DNA of 7,092 bases, taken from positions 1-7,092 of the forward strand of contig CAMLOC010000180.1 in the NCBI GenBank assembly GCA_946481465.1, in the 5' to 3' direction. Positions 1 through 5,613 of the stretch are shown here, piece after piece. The translations under genes and the position numbers were made by a program. The stretch's first letter is position 1; every line of letters starts with the position of its first letter. Below the pieces are notes generated by a model. The model saw nothing but the letters and a program-made list of their open reading frames with translations. It did not search any database and was not told the DNA's origin. The stretch is from an uncultured Shinella sp. (lineage in GTDB: Bacteria; Pseudomonadota; Alphaproteobacteria; Rhizobiales; Rhizobiaceae).

Positions 1-953
1 TCCTCGATGAGGTTCATCGCCTGCCAAACCTTTTCCAGAACTTACGCGGCCTAATCGATCGCGGGCGACGCAAGGGGCTGCGCACCGGACGCTTCTTGCT
101 GCTCGGATCGGCATCGATAGACCTCCTGAAACAGACAGGCGAAAGCCTTGCAGGCCGGATTGCCTATACTGAACTGGGACCTATCGACGCGCTGGAGGCA
201 TCGGCCGCAGATCTCGACAAATTATGGATCCGCGGCGGCTTCCCGGACAGCCTTCTCGCTAAGAATGATCGCACAAGCCTACGGTGGCGGGCCGACTTCA
301 TCCGCACTTATCTGGAGCGCGATATCCCAATGATGGGACCGCGCATTGCGGCAGAGACGCTACGCCGCTTCTGGACGATGCTAGCACACCATCAATCAGG
401 ACTTCTCAACGCAGCCGACTTCGCCCGATCACTTGGCGTCGACAGCAAGACGGTTGCCTCCTATCTCGACCTCTTAGTGGATCTCCTGCTCGTACGGCGC
501 CTTGAACCCTGGCATAGCAATGCCGGCAAGCGGCTCGTGAAATCGCCACGGATTTACGTTCGCGATTCCGGCCTCGTCCATACGCTCCTCGGTCTCGAAA
601 CGCTTGACGACGTGCTCGGTCACCCGGTCAGCGGCGCCAGTTGGGAAGGCTTCGCGATCGAGACGGTGCATTCCGTTCTACCGGAAGGCAGTCACGCGAA
701 TTTCTACCGAAGCTCGGCCGGCGCCGAAATCGACTTGGTCATCACCCTGCCCGGCGGGCCGAAGTGGGCCATCGAGGTGAAAAGAAGCCTGAGCCCGAAG
801 GTCGAACGCGGCTTCCATCACGCTTGCGAGGATCTTAAGCCGGAGCGGCGGATCGTCGTTTATCCGGGCGCTGATGCCTTTCCCCTTACCGGCGGGATTG
901 AGGTGCTGCCGCTGCGCCAGCTCGGCAAGGAGCTTCTGGAACGAACTCGATGA
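1..953 (+). CDS. AAA_14/DUF4143 family ATP-binding protein, 5' end missing
   Basis: The reading frame is open from base 3, so the gene starts upstream of the window; 316 residues are visible. They begin inside the Walker B region (LDEVHRLPN) and continue into a sensor-1-like strand (FLLLGSAS, about 31-38), so the P-loop lies outside. DUF4143 hallmarks follow: WIRGGFPDSLL, FIRTYLERDIP, a winged-helix-like stretch (about 136-167), KSPRIYVRDSGL and GASWEGFAIE. The end has a PD-(D/E)XK-like pattern, GAEIDLV then AIEVKRS (E242, D244, E258, K260). Members of this widespread family are usually cytoplasmic ATPases of unproven role, common in accessory DNA. The TTG at 96 is not the true start, because conserved Walker B sequence precedes it in frame. 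The family call is firm; the function is unknown. Confidence 0.88.
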   Translation, partial: LDEVHRLPNLFQNLRGLIDRGRRKGLRTGRFLLLGSASIDLLKQTGESLAGRIAYTELGPIDALEASAADLDKLWIRGGFPDSLLAKNDRTSLRWRADFIRTYLERDIPMMGPRIAAETLRRFWTMLAHHQSGLLNAADFARSLGVDSKTVASYLDLLVDLLLVRRLEPWHSNAGKRLVKSPRIYVRDSGLVHTLLGLETLDDVLGHPVSGASWEGFAIETVHSVLPEGSHANFYRSSAGAEIDLVITLPGGPKWAIEVKRSLSPKVERGFHHACEDLKPERRIVVYPGADAFPLTGGIEVLPLRQLGKELLERTR

Positions 954-957
954 ACCT

Positions 958-1140
958 TGACTGTCGGTGTCACGGTTGGCTCAGGCACTTGCATCCGGCC
1001 ATCGAGATGGGGCCGAGGACGGTTCTCCTTCGGGGTGGCCGGGTTCAGCTAGGCGTCAAAAACTTCGGGATTGAGGATGATCGGCATCCGGTCGTGTTGG
1101 CGATCAACGGCTCGATACCTTCCAGCCACAGCGCCGAAAA
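958..1140 (-). pseudogene. Decayed remnant of an SRAP (YedK/HMCES-like) gene
   Basis: On the minus strand, pieces of the SOS-response-associated peptidase family can be read in family order but not in one frame. From about 1140 a frame gives FSALWLEG and then EPLIA. A shifted frame gives HDRMPIILNPEVFDA, a close match to the family's HDRMPVIL signature. An in-frame TAG stands where the family has Trp (AWL). Beyond it the frame reads LNPATPKE, RPHLDGRMQV and then VTPTVKV, matching the usual LDPAT, LRP and PVS..VN..V segments. SRAP proteins crosslink to abasic sites in single-stranded DNA through an N-terminal Cys2. Here that Cys, the N-terminal half and the frame are lost, so it cannot be functional. 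Assignment is by eye; exact ends are uncertain. Confidence 0.6.
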
Positions 1141-1151
1141 ACAGCGCTAGG

Positions 1152-1181
1152 CGGGAACCTTCCCAGAGGGGCGGCATCCAA
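1152..1181 (+). promoter_or_regulatory. ECF-type promoter P1 of the sigma factor gene
   Basis: A -35-like CGGGAACCT (GGAAC at 1154-1158) is followed after 15 bases by GCATCCAA (1174-1181). The same two blocks at identical spacing recur at 1883-1912. GGAAC is the classic -35 core for alphaproteobacterial ECF sigma factors. A start of transcription near 1188 would leave a leader of about 14 bases holding the AGGAG ribosome site at 1191-1195. This implies autoregulation of the sigma gene. Confidence 0.75.
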
Positions 1182-1201
1182 CGGGGCGAAAGGAGCATCT
1201 C

Positions 1202-1882
1202 ATGCCCGCTTTGCAGACCCTCCCTGCCCCCAATGACGAGGCGAACCTTGTGCGCCGCGCCGCCGCGGGCGACGCTGCCGCCGTCCGCGCGATCATCAGG
1301 ACCCACAACCAGCGCCTCTACCGCCTCGTGCGTGCCGTCATAAGCAGCAATGCCGATGCCGAAGACGTGTTGCAGGAGGCCTATCTCAGCGCCTTTGCCC
1401 GGCTCGATACCTTTCAGGGCGAGGCCTCGCTCTCGACCTGGCTGTCGCGCATCGCGCTCAATGCCGCCCTTATGCGGCTTCGCGCGCAGAAGCGTATGAA
1501 GCGGGCCGCCCCTGGACTGACCACCGCCGAGGCCCAGATCATCCCATTCCCGCTTTCCTCTCTCACCGCCGACCCGGAGCGCGCCATGGCGCAGCGACAA
1601 CTTCTTCATCTTGTCGAGGAGGCGACCGACGCGCTTCCCGAAACCTTCCGCCTCGTCTTCGTCGCCCGCGTTATCGAGGGACTGAGCGTGGAGGAGACGG
1701 CGTCCCTGCTCGACCTGCCGGCGGCGACCGTGAAGACCCGCCTGCACCGAGCGCGGAAGCTTATTCGGCGCCAGCTGGAGGCCCAGATCGGCCCCGTGCT
1801 GATCGATGCCTTCCCCTTTGCCGGCGCGCGCTGCGAGCGGCTCACTGAAGCGGTCGTCGCCAAACTTGGGCTGGAAAAGTGA
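1202..1882 (+). CDS. ECF-family RNA polymerase sigma factor with C-terminal extension
   Basis: This 226-residue protein directs RNA polymerase to a small set of promoters. Region 2 spans about 30-100 and includes the core-binding DAEDVLQEAYLSAFARLDTF and the promoter-melting STWLSRIALNAA. A linker (101-130) leads to region 4 (about 135-193) with ALPETFRLVFVARVIEGLS and the helix-turn-helix LSVEETASLLDLP/ATVKTRLHRARK. An extra 33 residues (194-226, ending GARCERLTEAVVAKLGLEK) follow and contain the only cysteine, C211. Similar tails occur in an ECF group that I recall as ECF26, an assignment made from memory. The ATG has AGGAG six bases upstream. No anti-sigma gene flanks it: upstream is the SRAP remnant and downstream the DUF4142 gene. 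The family is certain; the signal it answers to is not known. Confidence 0.95.
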   Translation: MPALQTLPAPNDEANLVRRAAAGDAAAVRAIIRTHNQRLYRLVRAVISSNADAEDVLQEAYLSAFARLDTFQGEASLSTWLSRIALNAALMRLRAQKRMKRAAPGLTTAEAQIIPFPLSSLTADPERAMAQRQLLHLVEEATDALPETFRLVFVARVIEGLSVEETASLLDLPAATVKTRLHRARKLIRRQLEAQIGPVLIDAFPFAGARCERLTEAVVAKLGLEK

Positions 1883-1912
1883 CGGGAACCTCCTTCATGG
1901 GCCGGCATCCAA
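1883..1912 (+). promoter_or_regulatory. ECF-type promoter P2 of the DUF4142-cupredoxin operon
   Basis: CGGGAACCT (GGAAC at 1885-1889), a 15-base gap and GCATCCAA (1905-1912) repeat the P1 elements exactly. P2 starts at the first base after the sigma factor's TGA. Across 38 aligned bases P1 and P2 differ mainly in the middle of the spacer, the pattern expected if both -35 and -10 are read by one sigma factor. Transcription would start near 1919, giving a leader of about 37 bases. Confidence 0.75.
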
Positions 1913-1928
1913 TAGGGCGTCAACAACA

Positions 1929-1943
1929 GGCGCCGCCGGCGCC
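1929..1943 (+). promoter_or_regulatory. GC hairpin in the leader, touching the ribosome binding site
   Basis: GGCGCC-GCC-GGCGCC can fold into a six-pair stem with a three-base loop; it also reads as a 15-base odd palindrome. It lies between the predicted P2 start and the AAGGAGA Shine-Dalgarno (1944-1950), with no gap before the latter. It could limit ribosome access or protect the 5' end of the mRNA. The palindrome is seen; any role is inferred. Confidence 0.4.
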
Positions 1944-1955
1944 AAGGAGAACCCG

Positions 1956-2477
1956 ATGAAGAAGCTTTTTGCCGCGGTAAGCACCGCCTGCCTCATGCTC
2001 ACCGCCCCACTGGCCATCGCCGCCGATGCACCGAGCGATCCGCAGATCGCTCATATCGCCTACAGCGCCGGCGTGATCGATGTGGAGGTCGCCAAGCTCG
2101 CGCTTTCGAAAACCAAGAATGCCGACGTGAAGGCCTTCGCGCAGTCGATGCAGAAGGACCACGAGGCCGTCAACGAGATGGCGCTTGCGCTCGTCAAGAA
2201 ACTCAAAGTGACGCCGGAGGACAACGCCACCAGCCAGGCTCTCGCCAAGGCGGCGGAGGAAAAGCGTGCCGAACTCGCTAAGCTCGACGGTCCGGCCTTC
2301 GACAAGGCCTATATCGACAACGAGGTTGCCTATCACAAGCAGGTCAATGGCGCGCTCGAGACCCTGCTCATCCCCTCGGCGCAGAACGCCGAGCTGAAGA
2401 GCCTCCTGGAAACCGGCCTGAAACTCTTTCAGGGTCATGAGCAGCACGCCGAACATGTCGCTGCAGGTCTGAAATGA
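1956..2477 (+). CDS. Exported DUF4142 ferritin-like protein
   Basis: A 173-residue protein with a Sec-type signal peptide: KK at 2-3, a hydrophobic core and an AIA/AA cleavage site around 22-23, so the mature protein should be periplasmic. The rest is helical and charged and fits DUF4142, a four-helix ferritin-like family. Its Glu and His residues fall where a helical bundle could place them for metal: H33, E44, H69-E70 (QSMQKDHE), E123 and H127, and H161/H164/H167 near the end. The start is the ATG with AAGGAGA five bases upstream; the open frame runs back to 1806 but would overlap the sigma gene and destroy the signal peptide. It is first in the P2 operon and overlaps the cupredoxin gene by four bases. 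DUF4142 has no firmly established reaction; metal binding is inferred. Confidence 0.9.
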   Translation: MKKLFAAVSTACLMLTAPLAIAADAPSDPQIAHIAYSAGVIDVEVAKLALSKTKNADVKAFAQSMQKDHEAVNEMALALVKKLKVTPEDNATSQALAKAAEEKRAELAKLDGPAFDKAYIDNEVAYHKQVNGALETLLIPSAQNAELKSLLETGLKLFQGHEQHAEHVAAGLK

Positions 2478-2806
2478 CGAAGGACCGGCTCAACAGGCGG
2501 CAGGTGCTGATTGCCGGCATGGCGATCTTGGCCAGCACCACGCGTGCCCGCGCGCACAACGGGACGATCCACGTGAAGATCGAAGCGCTCGTCTTCGAGC
2601 CCCCCGATATCGAGGCGAAGGTGGGCGAGACGATCGAGTGGACGAACGGCGATCCATTTGCTCACACAGCCACCGTGAAAGGAGGCTGGGAAGTGACGAT
2701 CCCGCCTGGCCAGAAGGCGACCCATCTCGTAACCGCCGACGATGATGTGGAATACTATTGCCGCTTTCACCCCAACATGAAGGGGCGGATTGTTATCCGG
2801 CATTGA
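2474..2806 (+). CDS. Tat-exported cupredoxin (amicyanin/plastocyanin-like)
   Basis: A 110-residue blue-copper-type protein. The N-terminus has a twin-arginine signal (NRRQVLIAG, residues 7-15) and a likely ARA/H cleavage at 27/28; Tat export fits a protein folded around its cofactor before transport. The mature part has the cupredoxin pattern FEPPDIEAKVGETIEWTNGD, then FAHTA, then YYCRFHPNMKG. All four type 1 copper ligands are present: H64, C96, H99 and M102, with the C-x2-H-x2-M spacing of amicyanin. If cleaved after A27 the mature chain would start with His28. Its ATG overlaps the preceding TGA (ATGA), so translation is probably coupled. A periplasmic electron-transfer or copper-handling role alongside the DUF4142 protein is likely; its partners are unknown. 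Confidence 0.92.
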   Translation: MTKDRLNRRQVLIAGMAILASTTRARAHNGTIHVKIEALVFEPPDIEAKVGETIEWTNGDPFAHTATVKGGWEVTIPPGQKATHLVTADDDVEYYCRFHPNMKGRIVIRH

Positions 2807-2813
2807 ATGAATT

Positions 2814-2855
2814 GCGCGGCCGGGTGGGAGCACTCTGCCGCGCTATAAGCCACCC
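2814..2855. terminator. Possible terminator hairpins between convergent operons
   Basis: GCGCGGC (2814-2820) pairs with GCCGCGC (2837-2843) across 16 bases. A competing pairing is GGGTGG (2822-2827) with CCACCC (2850-2855). The two stems interlock, so only one can form at a time. The position, eight bases after the cupredoxin stop and between convergent genes, suits a transcription end. There is no T-run, so intrinsic termination is doubtful. Confidence 0.3.
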
Positions 2856-2891
2856 TGAGTGCGATGGGAATCGAACCAGCGGCACGTAGAT

Positions 2892-2905
2892 TGACGCTAG
2901 CGTCA
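2892..2905. repeat. 14-bp perfect palindrome at the PIN toxin stop codon
   Basis: TGACGCTAGCGTCA is its own reverse complement. Its last three bases on the plus strand are the complement of the toxin's TGA stop. As RNA it could only form a five-pair stem with a CTAG loop. It may be a protein-binding site or a small 3'-end hairpin. The palindrome is certain; its role is unknown. Confidence 0.5.
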
Positions 2906-3322
2906 TTGAGCCCAAGGATTAATCACCCTCAACCCGGCAGCCTCAAACGGGCTTATGTCGCGGGTTGCGACCACCAAGTCGTTAGCTGCTGCTGTCGCTG
3001 CTATATAGCCATCAGAAGTACCGATCGCCCTCCCCGACACTCGGGCGCGCACCATCAGTTCCGAGTAGAATTGCGAACTTGCTAGATTGAATGACAGGAT
3101 GCGCCCGGAAAAATGCGGCAGCACCTCACCCTCAAGGCGATCGCGAAGGATAGTTCGTCGCTTTCCCAGCGGCATAGCAGCAATCCCGAAGCGAAGTTCA
3201 GCAACTGTGATTGCGGAAATGAACAGTGTCTCTATGGTTTGGGCATCTAGCCAGGCGACCACTTGCTCATCGGGAGCCGGTTTCCACGGTTCGGAGATTA
3301 CGTTGGTGTCAAGCAAGATCAT
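2903..3322 (-). CDS. PIN-domain toxin, VapC/FitB-like
   Basis: A 139-residue PIN-domain protein, a full-length member of the VapC/FitB ribonuclease toxin family. The acidic metal-binding residues are all present: D5 (LLDTNVIS), E42 (VAELRFG), D104 (TSDGYIAATA) and D122 (ATRDISPF). These proteins cleave RNA with Mg2+ or Mn2+ and are held inactive by their partner antitoxin. The ATG overlaps the antitoxin stop codon by four bases (ATGA), so the two are translationally coupled with the antitoxin first. LDTNVISE and the late VATRD-x2-PF motif place it near FitB. Its RNA target cannot be told from the sequence. It faces the cupredoxin gene tail to tail. Confidence 0.93.
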   Translation of the reverse strand: MILLDTNVISEPWKPAPDEQVVAWLDAQTIETLFISAITVAELRFGIAAMPLGKRRTILRDRLEGEVLPHFSGRILSFNLASSQFYSELMVRARVSGRAIGTSDGYIAATAAANDLVVATRDISPFEAAGLRVINPWAQ

Positions 3323-3573
3323 TCGAAGGTCATCGGTTCGGCTGGGGCGTCATCGCGATCTTTCTGCAGGGCTTCGACGTCGGCATTGGAAAGCTCGGCG
3401 TCGCGGCCAATAGCCGCCAGCAACGAGCCCAGCTTCAAGCGTTCAGATGGGCGAACAGCGGCTTCGAGGATGTCACGGATCTCAGCCTCGGTGCTACGGC
3501 CGTGATGTGCCGCTCGCACGCGCAGAGCACGATGTGTTTCGTCAGAAATATTTCGAATGGTTACCGCTGGCAT
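3319..3573 (-). CDS. Ribbon-helix-helix antitoxin, FitA-like
   Basis: An 84-residue antitoxin. The N-terminal part (about 3-42) is a ribbon-helix-helix DNA-binding domain: strand VTIRNIS, helix DETHRALRVRAAHHG, turn and helix RSTEAEIRDILEAAV. The remaining part is acidic (SNADVEALQKDRDD) and should be the segment that lies across the PIN toxin's active site. The pairing with a FitB-like PIN toxin, gene order and ATGA overlap all fit a type II module. Such antitoxins repress their own operon as a complex with the toxin, and suitable palindromes lie at and upstream of the start codon. The ATG is preceded by a weak AGGCGG ribosome site. Confidence 0.9.
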   Translation of the reverse strand: MPAVTIRNISDETHRALRVRAAHHGRSTEAEIRDILEAAVRPSERLKLGSLLAAIGRDAELSNADVEALQKDRDDAPAEPMTFE

Positions 3574-3637
3574 TGATGCCGCCTATTAAAAAATGATGGC
3601 ATTGATATCAATATACGTATGATGATGGAACTTTCAA
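3569..3637 (-). promoter_or_regulatory. Promoter and operators of the FitAB-like operon
   Basis: Read on the minus strand, TTGAAA (3637-3632), a 16-base gap and TATATT (3615-3610) form a good sigma-70-like promoter aimed at the antitoxin. A perfect 12-bp palindrome, ATTGATATCAAT (3601-3612), overlaps the -10. A second dyad, GGCAT-tg-ATGCC (3569-3580), covers the antitoxin start codon. The two share the direct repeat GGCATTGAT, at 3569-3577 and 3598-3606, 29 bp apart. ATGATGG also occurs twice (3593-3599, 3622-3628). This is the arrangement expected of an operator bound by antitoxin dimers. Confidence 0.6.
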
Positions 3638-3925
3638 GTGGGTCGACGTCGCCCTTGCTTGGTGATGACTGATTATCAGCGCTCGTCCCGCGGAGATCGG
3701 CAACAGACGGTGCCCGGTCACTCGGAGGGTAACCGTCATAAGATATCTGCTTCATCGCGAGCCCAAGCTTGTGTGCCGGTCGTAACATTCGTCGCGGAGA
3801 TTGAAAGTAAACACGCCCGCAGCGATAACCAGCCAGAAGATCACAGGCTAACCCTCCGTGTCAGATTGAAAGGTATAGGAGGATCGGAATTTGCGTTATC
3901 GTTCGTTCCGGTCTTTATAGAGGGA
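3638..3925. other. Region between the TA promoter and the recombinase, no recognisable gene
   Basis: The frame of the recombinase is open back to 3638 and a short minus-strand frame exists at 3561-3788, but neither resembles a known family and neither has a convincing ribosome site. A sigma-70-like pair lies just before the recombinase: TTGCGT (3891-3896), 17 bases, TTTATA (3914-3919). It would start transcription almost at the ATG. I see no inverted-repeat ends or duplicated att-like core. Confidence 0.4.
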
Positions 3926-5038
3926 ATGACGCGAATCAACAGCGAAGCCACTGAGAACCAACCTTCGGAACATTCGGCGACGCCGCACGGTACGCCGGTG
4001 GACGACGGCAAGTCGGCCGCCCTCGTTGCCGCATCCGCCCCGCCGCCCCTGCCGGCCCACCTGCAGGATCTCACGGATCGGGCGCGCGGGTATGTCGAGG
4101 CGGCGAGTTCCGCCAACACGCGGAAAGCCTATGCCTCCGACTGGAAGCATTTTTCCGCCTGGTGCCGGCGCCAGAACCTGCCAACCCTTCCGCCGGATCC
4201 CGAGGTCGTTGGCCTCTATATCACCGCCTGCGCCTCCGGCACGGCCGAACGCGGCGGCAAGCCGAACACCGTCTCCACGATCGAGCGCCGCCTAGCGGCG
4301 ATCGGCTGGAACTGCGCGCAGCGCGGCACGAAGCTTGACCGCAAGGACCGCGCCATCGCCACCGTCATGGCCGGCATCCGCAACCGGCATGCCGCCCCGC
4401 CGCGCCAGAAGGAAGCCCTGCTGCCCGAAGACCTCATCGCCATGCTGGAAACGCTCGACCGCGGCTCGCTGCGGGGCCTGCGCGACCGGGCCATGTTGCT
4501 CATCGGCTTTGCCGGGGGCCTGCGCCGCTCGGAGATCACCGGCCTCGACCTTGGCCGTGACCAGAGCGAGGATGGGCGCGGCTGGATCGAGATCTTCGAC
4601 AAGGGCGCCCTGGTGACGCTCCGCGGCAAGACCGGCTGGCGCGAGGTGGAGATCGGGCGCGGGTCGTCGGATGCCACCTGCCCCGTCACGGCGCTCGAGA
4701 CCTGGATCCGCTTTGCGAAGATCGCCCGCGGCCCGCTGTTTCGCCGCGTCACCGGTCAGGGCAAGGATGTCGGGCCGGACCGGCTCAACGACCAGGAAGT
4801 GGCGCGCCTCGTCAAGAAGGCGGCACTGGCTGCGGGCGTGCGCGGCGACCTGTCGGAAGCCGAGCGGGCGCAAAGATTCGCCGGTCACTCGCTGCGCGCC
4901 GGCCTTGCCTCCTCGGCGGAAGTCGACGAGCGCCATGTGCAGAAGCAGCTCGGCCACGCCTCGGCCGAAATGACCCGCCGCTACCAGCGGCGCCGCGATC
5001 GCTTCCGCGTCAACCTCACCAAGGCCGCGGGGCTCTGA
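3926..5038 (+). CDS. Tyrosine recombinase / site-specific integrase
   Basis: A 370-residue recombinase that cuts and rejoins DNA through a phosphotyrosine. After a Pro/Ala-rich N-terminal stretch (1-45), a SAM-like core-binding domain runs about 46-155 (SANTRKAYASDWKHFSAWC). The catalytic domain is about 165-366 and has the whole active site: R200 (GGLRRSEI), K235 (RGKTGWREVEI), H321 and R324 (HSLR), H344 (LGHAS) and nucleophile Y353 (TRRYQRR). The ATG at 3926 is preferred because upstream sequence has no family similarity, though AGAGG sits only two bases before it. The gene stands alone: no excisionase, transposase or phage gene is next to it, so its substrate is unclear. It may move an island or act as a resolvase-like element. 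High GC separates it from the AT-richer TA genes. Confidence 0.93.
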   Translation: MTRINSEATENQPSEHSATPHGTPVDDGKSAALVAASAPPPLPAHLQDLTDRARGYVEAASSANTRKAYASDWKHFSAWCRRQNLPTLPPDPEVVGLYITACASGTAERGGKPNTVSTIERRLAAIGWNCAQRGTKLDRKDRAIATVMAGIRNRHAAPPRQKEALLPEDLIAMLETLDRGSLRGLRDRAMLLIGFAGGLRRSEITGLDLGRDQSEDGRGWIEIFDKGALVTLRGKTGWREVEIGRGSSDATCPVTALETWIRFAKIARGPLFRRVTGQGKDVGPDRLNDQEVARLVKKAALAAGVRGDLSEAERAQRFAGHSLRAGLASSAEVDERHVQKQLGHASAEMTRRYQRRRDRFRVNLTKAAGL

Positions 5039-5256
5039 ACTGCGGGGGGACGTCGTGATCAAACCCGCGGCGATGCTTGCTTGTCAATGTCGAAGCAGCC
5101 GTGGCCCTGAAGCGGTCTCCGCTGAACTTTGGTGACTTTCATGTCGTATCCCGGACCGCCGAATAGTGGCTTGCTCATCGATACGAATATCACTGCGCAA
5201 TTTTCCCCCGGCCAGCGCTGAAAGAGCAAAACTCAAGCCTTGATACTGATTTTGCG
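5039..5256. other. Region between recombinase and hicB, no firm gene
   Basis: The only candidate is a 39-codon minus-strand frame, 5178 to 5059, beginning MSKPLFGGPGYDMKV and ending QASPRV. Its composition looks protein-like but there is no Shine-Dalgarno and I recognise no family. CCGCGG occurs at 5025-5030 and 5065-5070 and could pair across the recombinase stop, but it has no T-run. I see no clear terminator. Confidence 0.3.
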
Positions 5257-5613
5257 TCAGCTTGCCAGCCTGGATTCAGCGAAGTTGGCCGCCTCCTCAA
5301 GAGCCTCTTCGGCCCACTGGTTGAGGCTTTTACCGGAAAGTTCAGCGGCGATGGCGGCCTTACGGTGAACAGCAGGGTCGACACGGAACATCATCTTGCC
5401 CGAATATGGCTTCTGGGGTTCCTTGCCAACCTTGGCGCAAGTTTCGAGATAGTCGTCGACTGCCTTATGAAAGGCGTCTTTCAGACTGGCGACGGAGTCC
5501 GAATGAAAGCCGACAACATCGTTGATGCCGGCGATACGCCCGAAGAAGATTTCGTCCTCGCTGTCAAATTCAATTCGAGCGCTGTAGCCGTTGTAATTCA
5601 TAACGTTGGTCAT
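5257..5613 (-). CDS. hicB: HicB-family antitoxin
   Basis: A 118-residue antitoxin with both expected HicB parts. The N-terminal domain (about 1-60: MNYNGYSARIEFDSEDEIFFGRI, then a helix with SLKDAFHKAVDDYLETC) has the partly degraded RNase H-like fold that binds the toxin. The C-terminal ribbon-helix-helix (about 72-112: GKMMFRVDPAVHRKAAIAAE, then SGKSLNQWAEEAL) binds the operator. Its ATG overlaps the hicA stop codon by four bases, so toxin comes first and antitoxin second, the usual HicAB order. It likely represses the operon at the ATGCTAGCA sites upstream of hicA. Confidence 0.93.
   Translation of the reverse strand: MTNVMNYNGYSARIEFDSEDEIFFGRIAGINDVVGFHSDSVASLKDAFHKAVDDYLETCAKVGKEPQKPYSGKMMFRVDPAVHRKAAIAAELSGKSLNQWAEEALEEAANFAESRLAS

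Noticed and set aside
950..1150. Plus-strand 66-codon frame after the ATPase
   Set aside because: It is the complement of the SRAP remnant and has no ribosome site or protein similarity.
1049..1747. Long minus-strand open frame opposite the sigma factor gene
   Set aside because: It is antisense to a well-supported sigma factor in GC-rich DNA. Only its last part (near 1049-1125) is meaningful, as a piece of the SRAP remnant.
1806..1955. Upstream extension of the DUF4142 gene
   Set aside because: It would overlap the sigma gene, span promoter P2 and bury the signal peptide; the ATG at 1956 has a strong ribosome site.
2864..2880. T-loop-like 12-mer (GGTTCGATTCCC on the minus strand), possible tRNA or tRNA fragment used as an integration site
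   Set aside because: The flanks do not form a five-pair T stem, and no anticodon arm or matching acceptor stem lies upstream. Chance similarity is more likely.
3638..3925. N-terminal extension of the recombinase by 96 residues
   Set aside because: The extension has no recombinase similarity or ribosome site and begins in the control region of the adjacent TA operon.
4292..5062. 256-codon minus-strand frame opposite the recombinase, and a second at 4216-4752
   Set aside because: High GC gives long shadow frames; the forward strand encodes a full catalytic recombinase, and these frames resemble no family.
5059..5178. 39-residue minus-strand frame downstream of hicB
   Set aside because: Protein-like composition, but no ribosome site, no recognised family and no way to check conservation; noted in the intergenic entry only.
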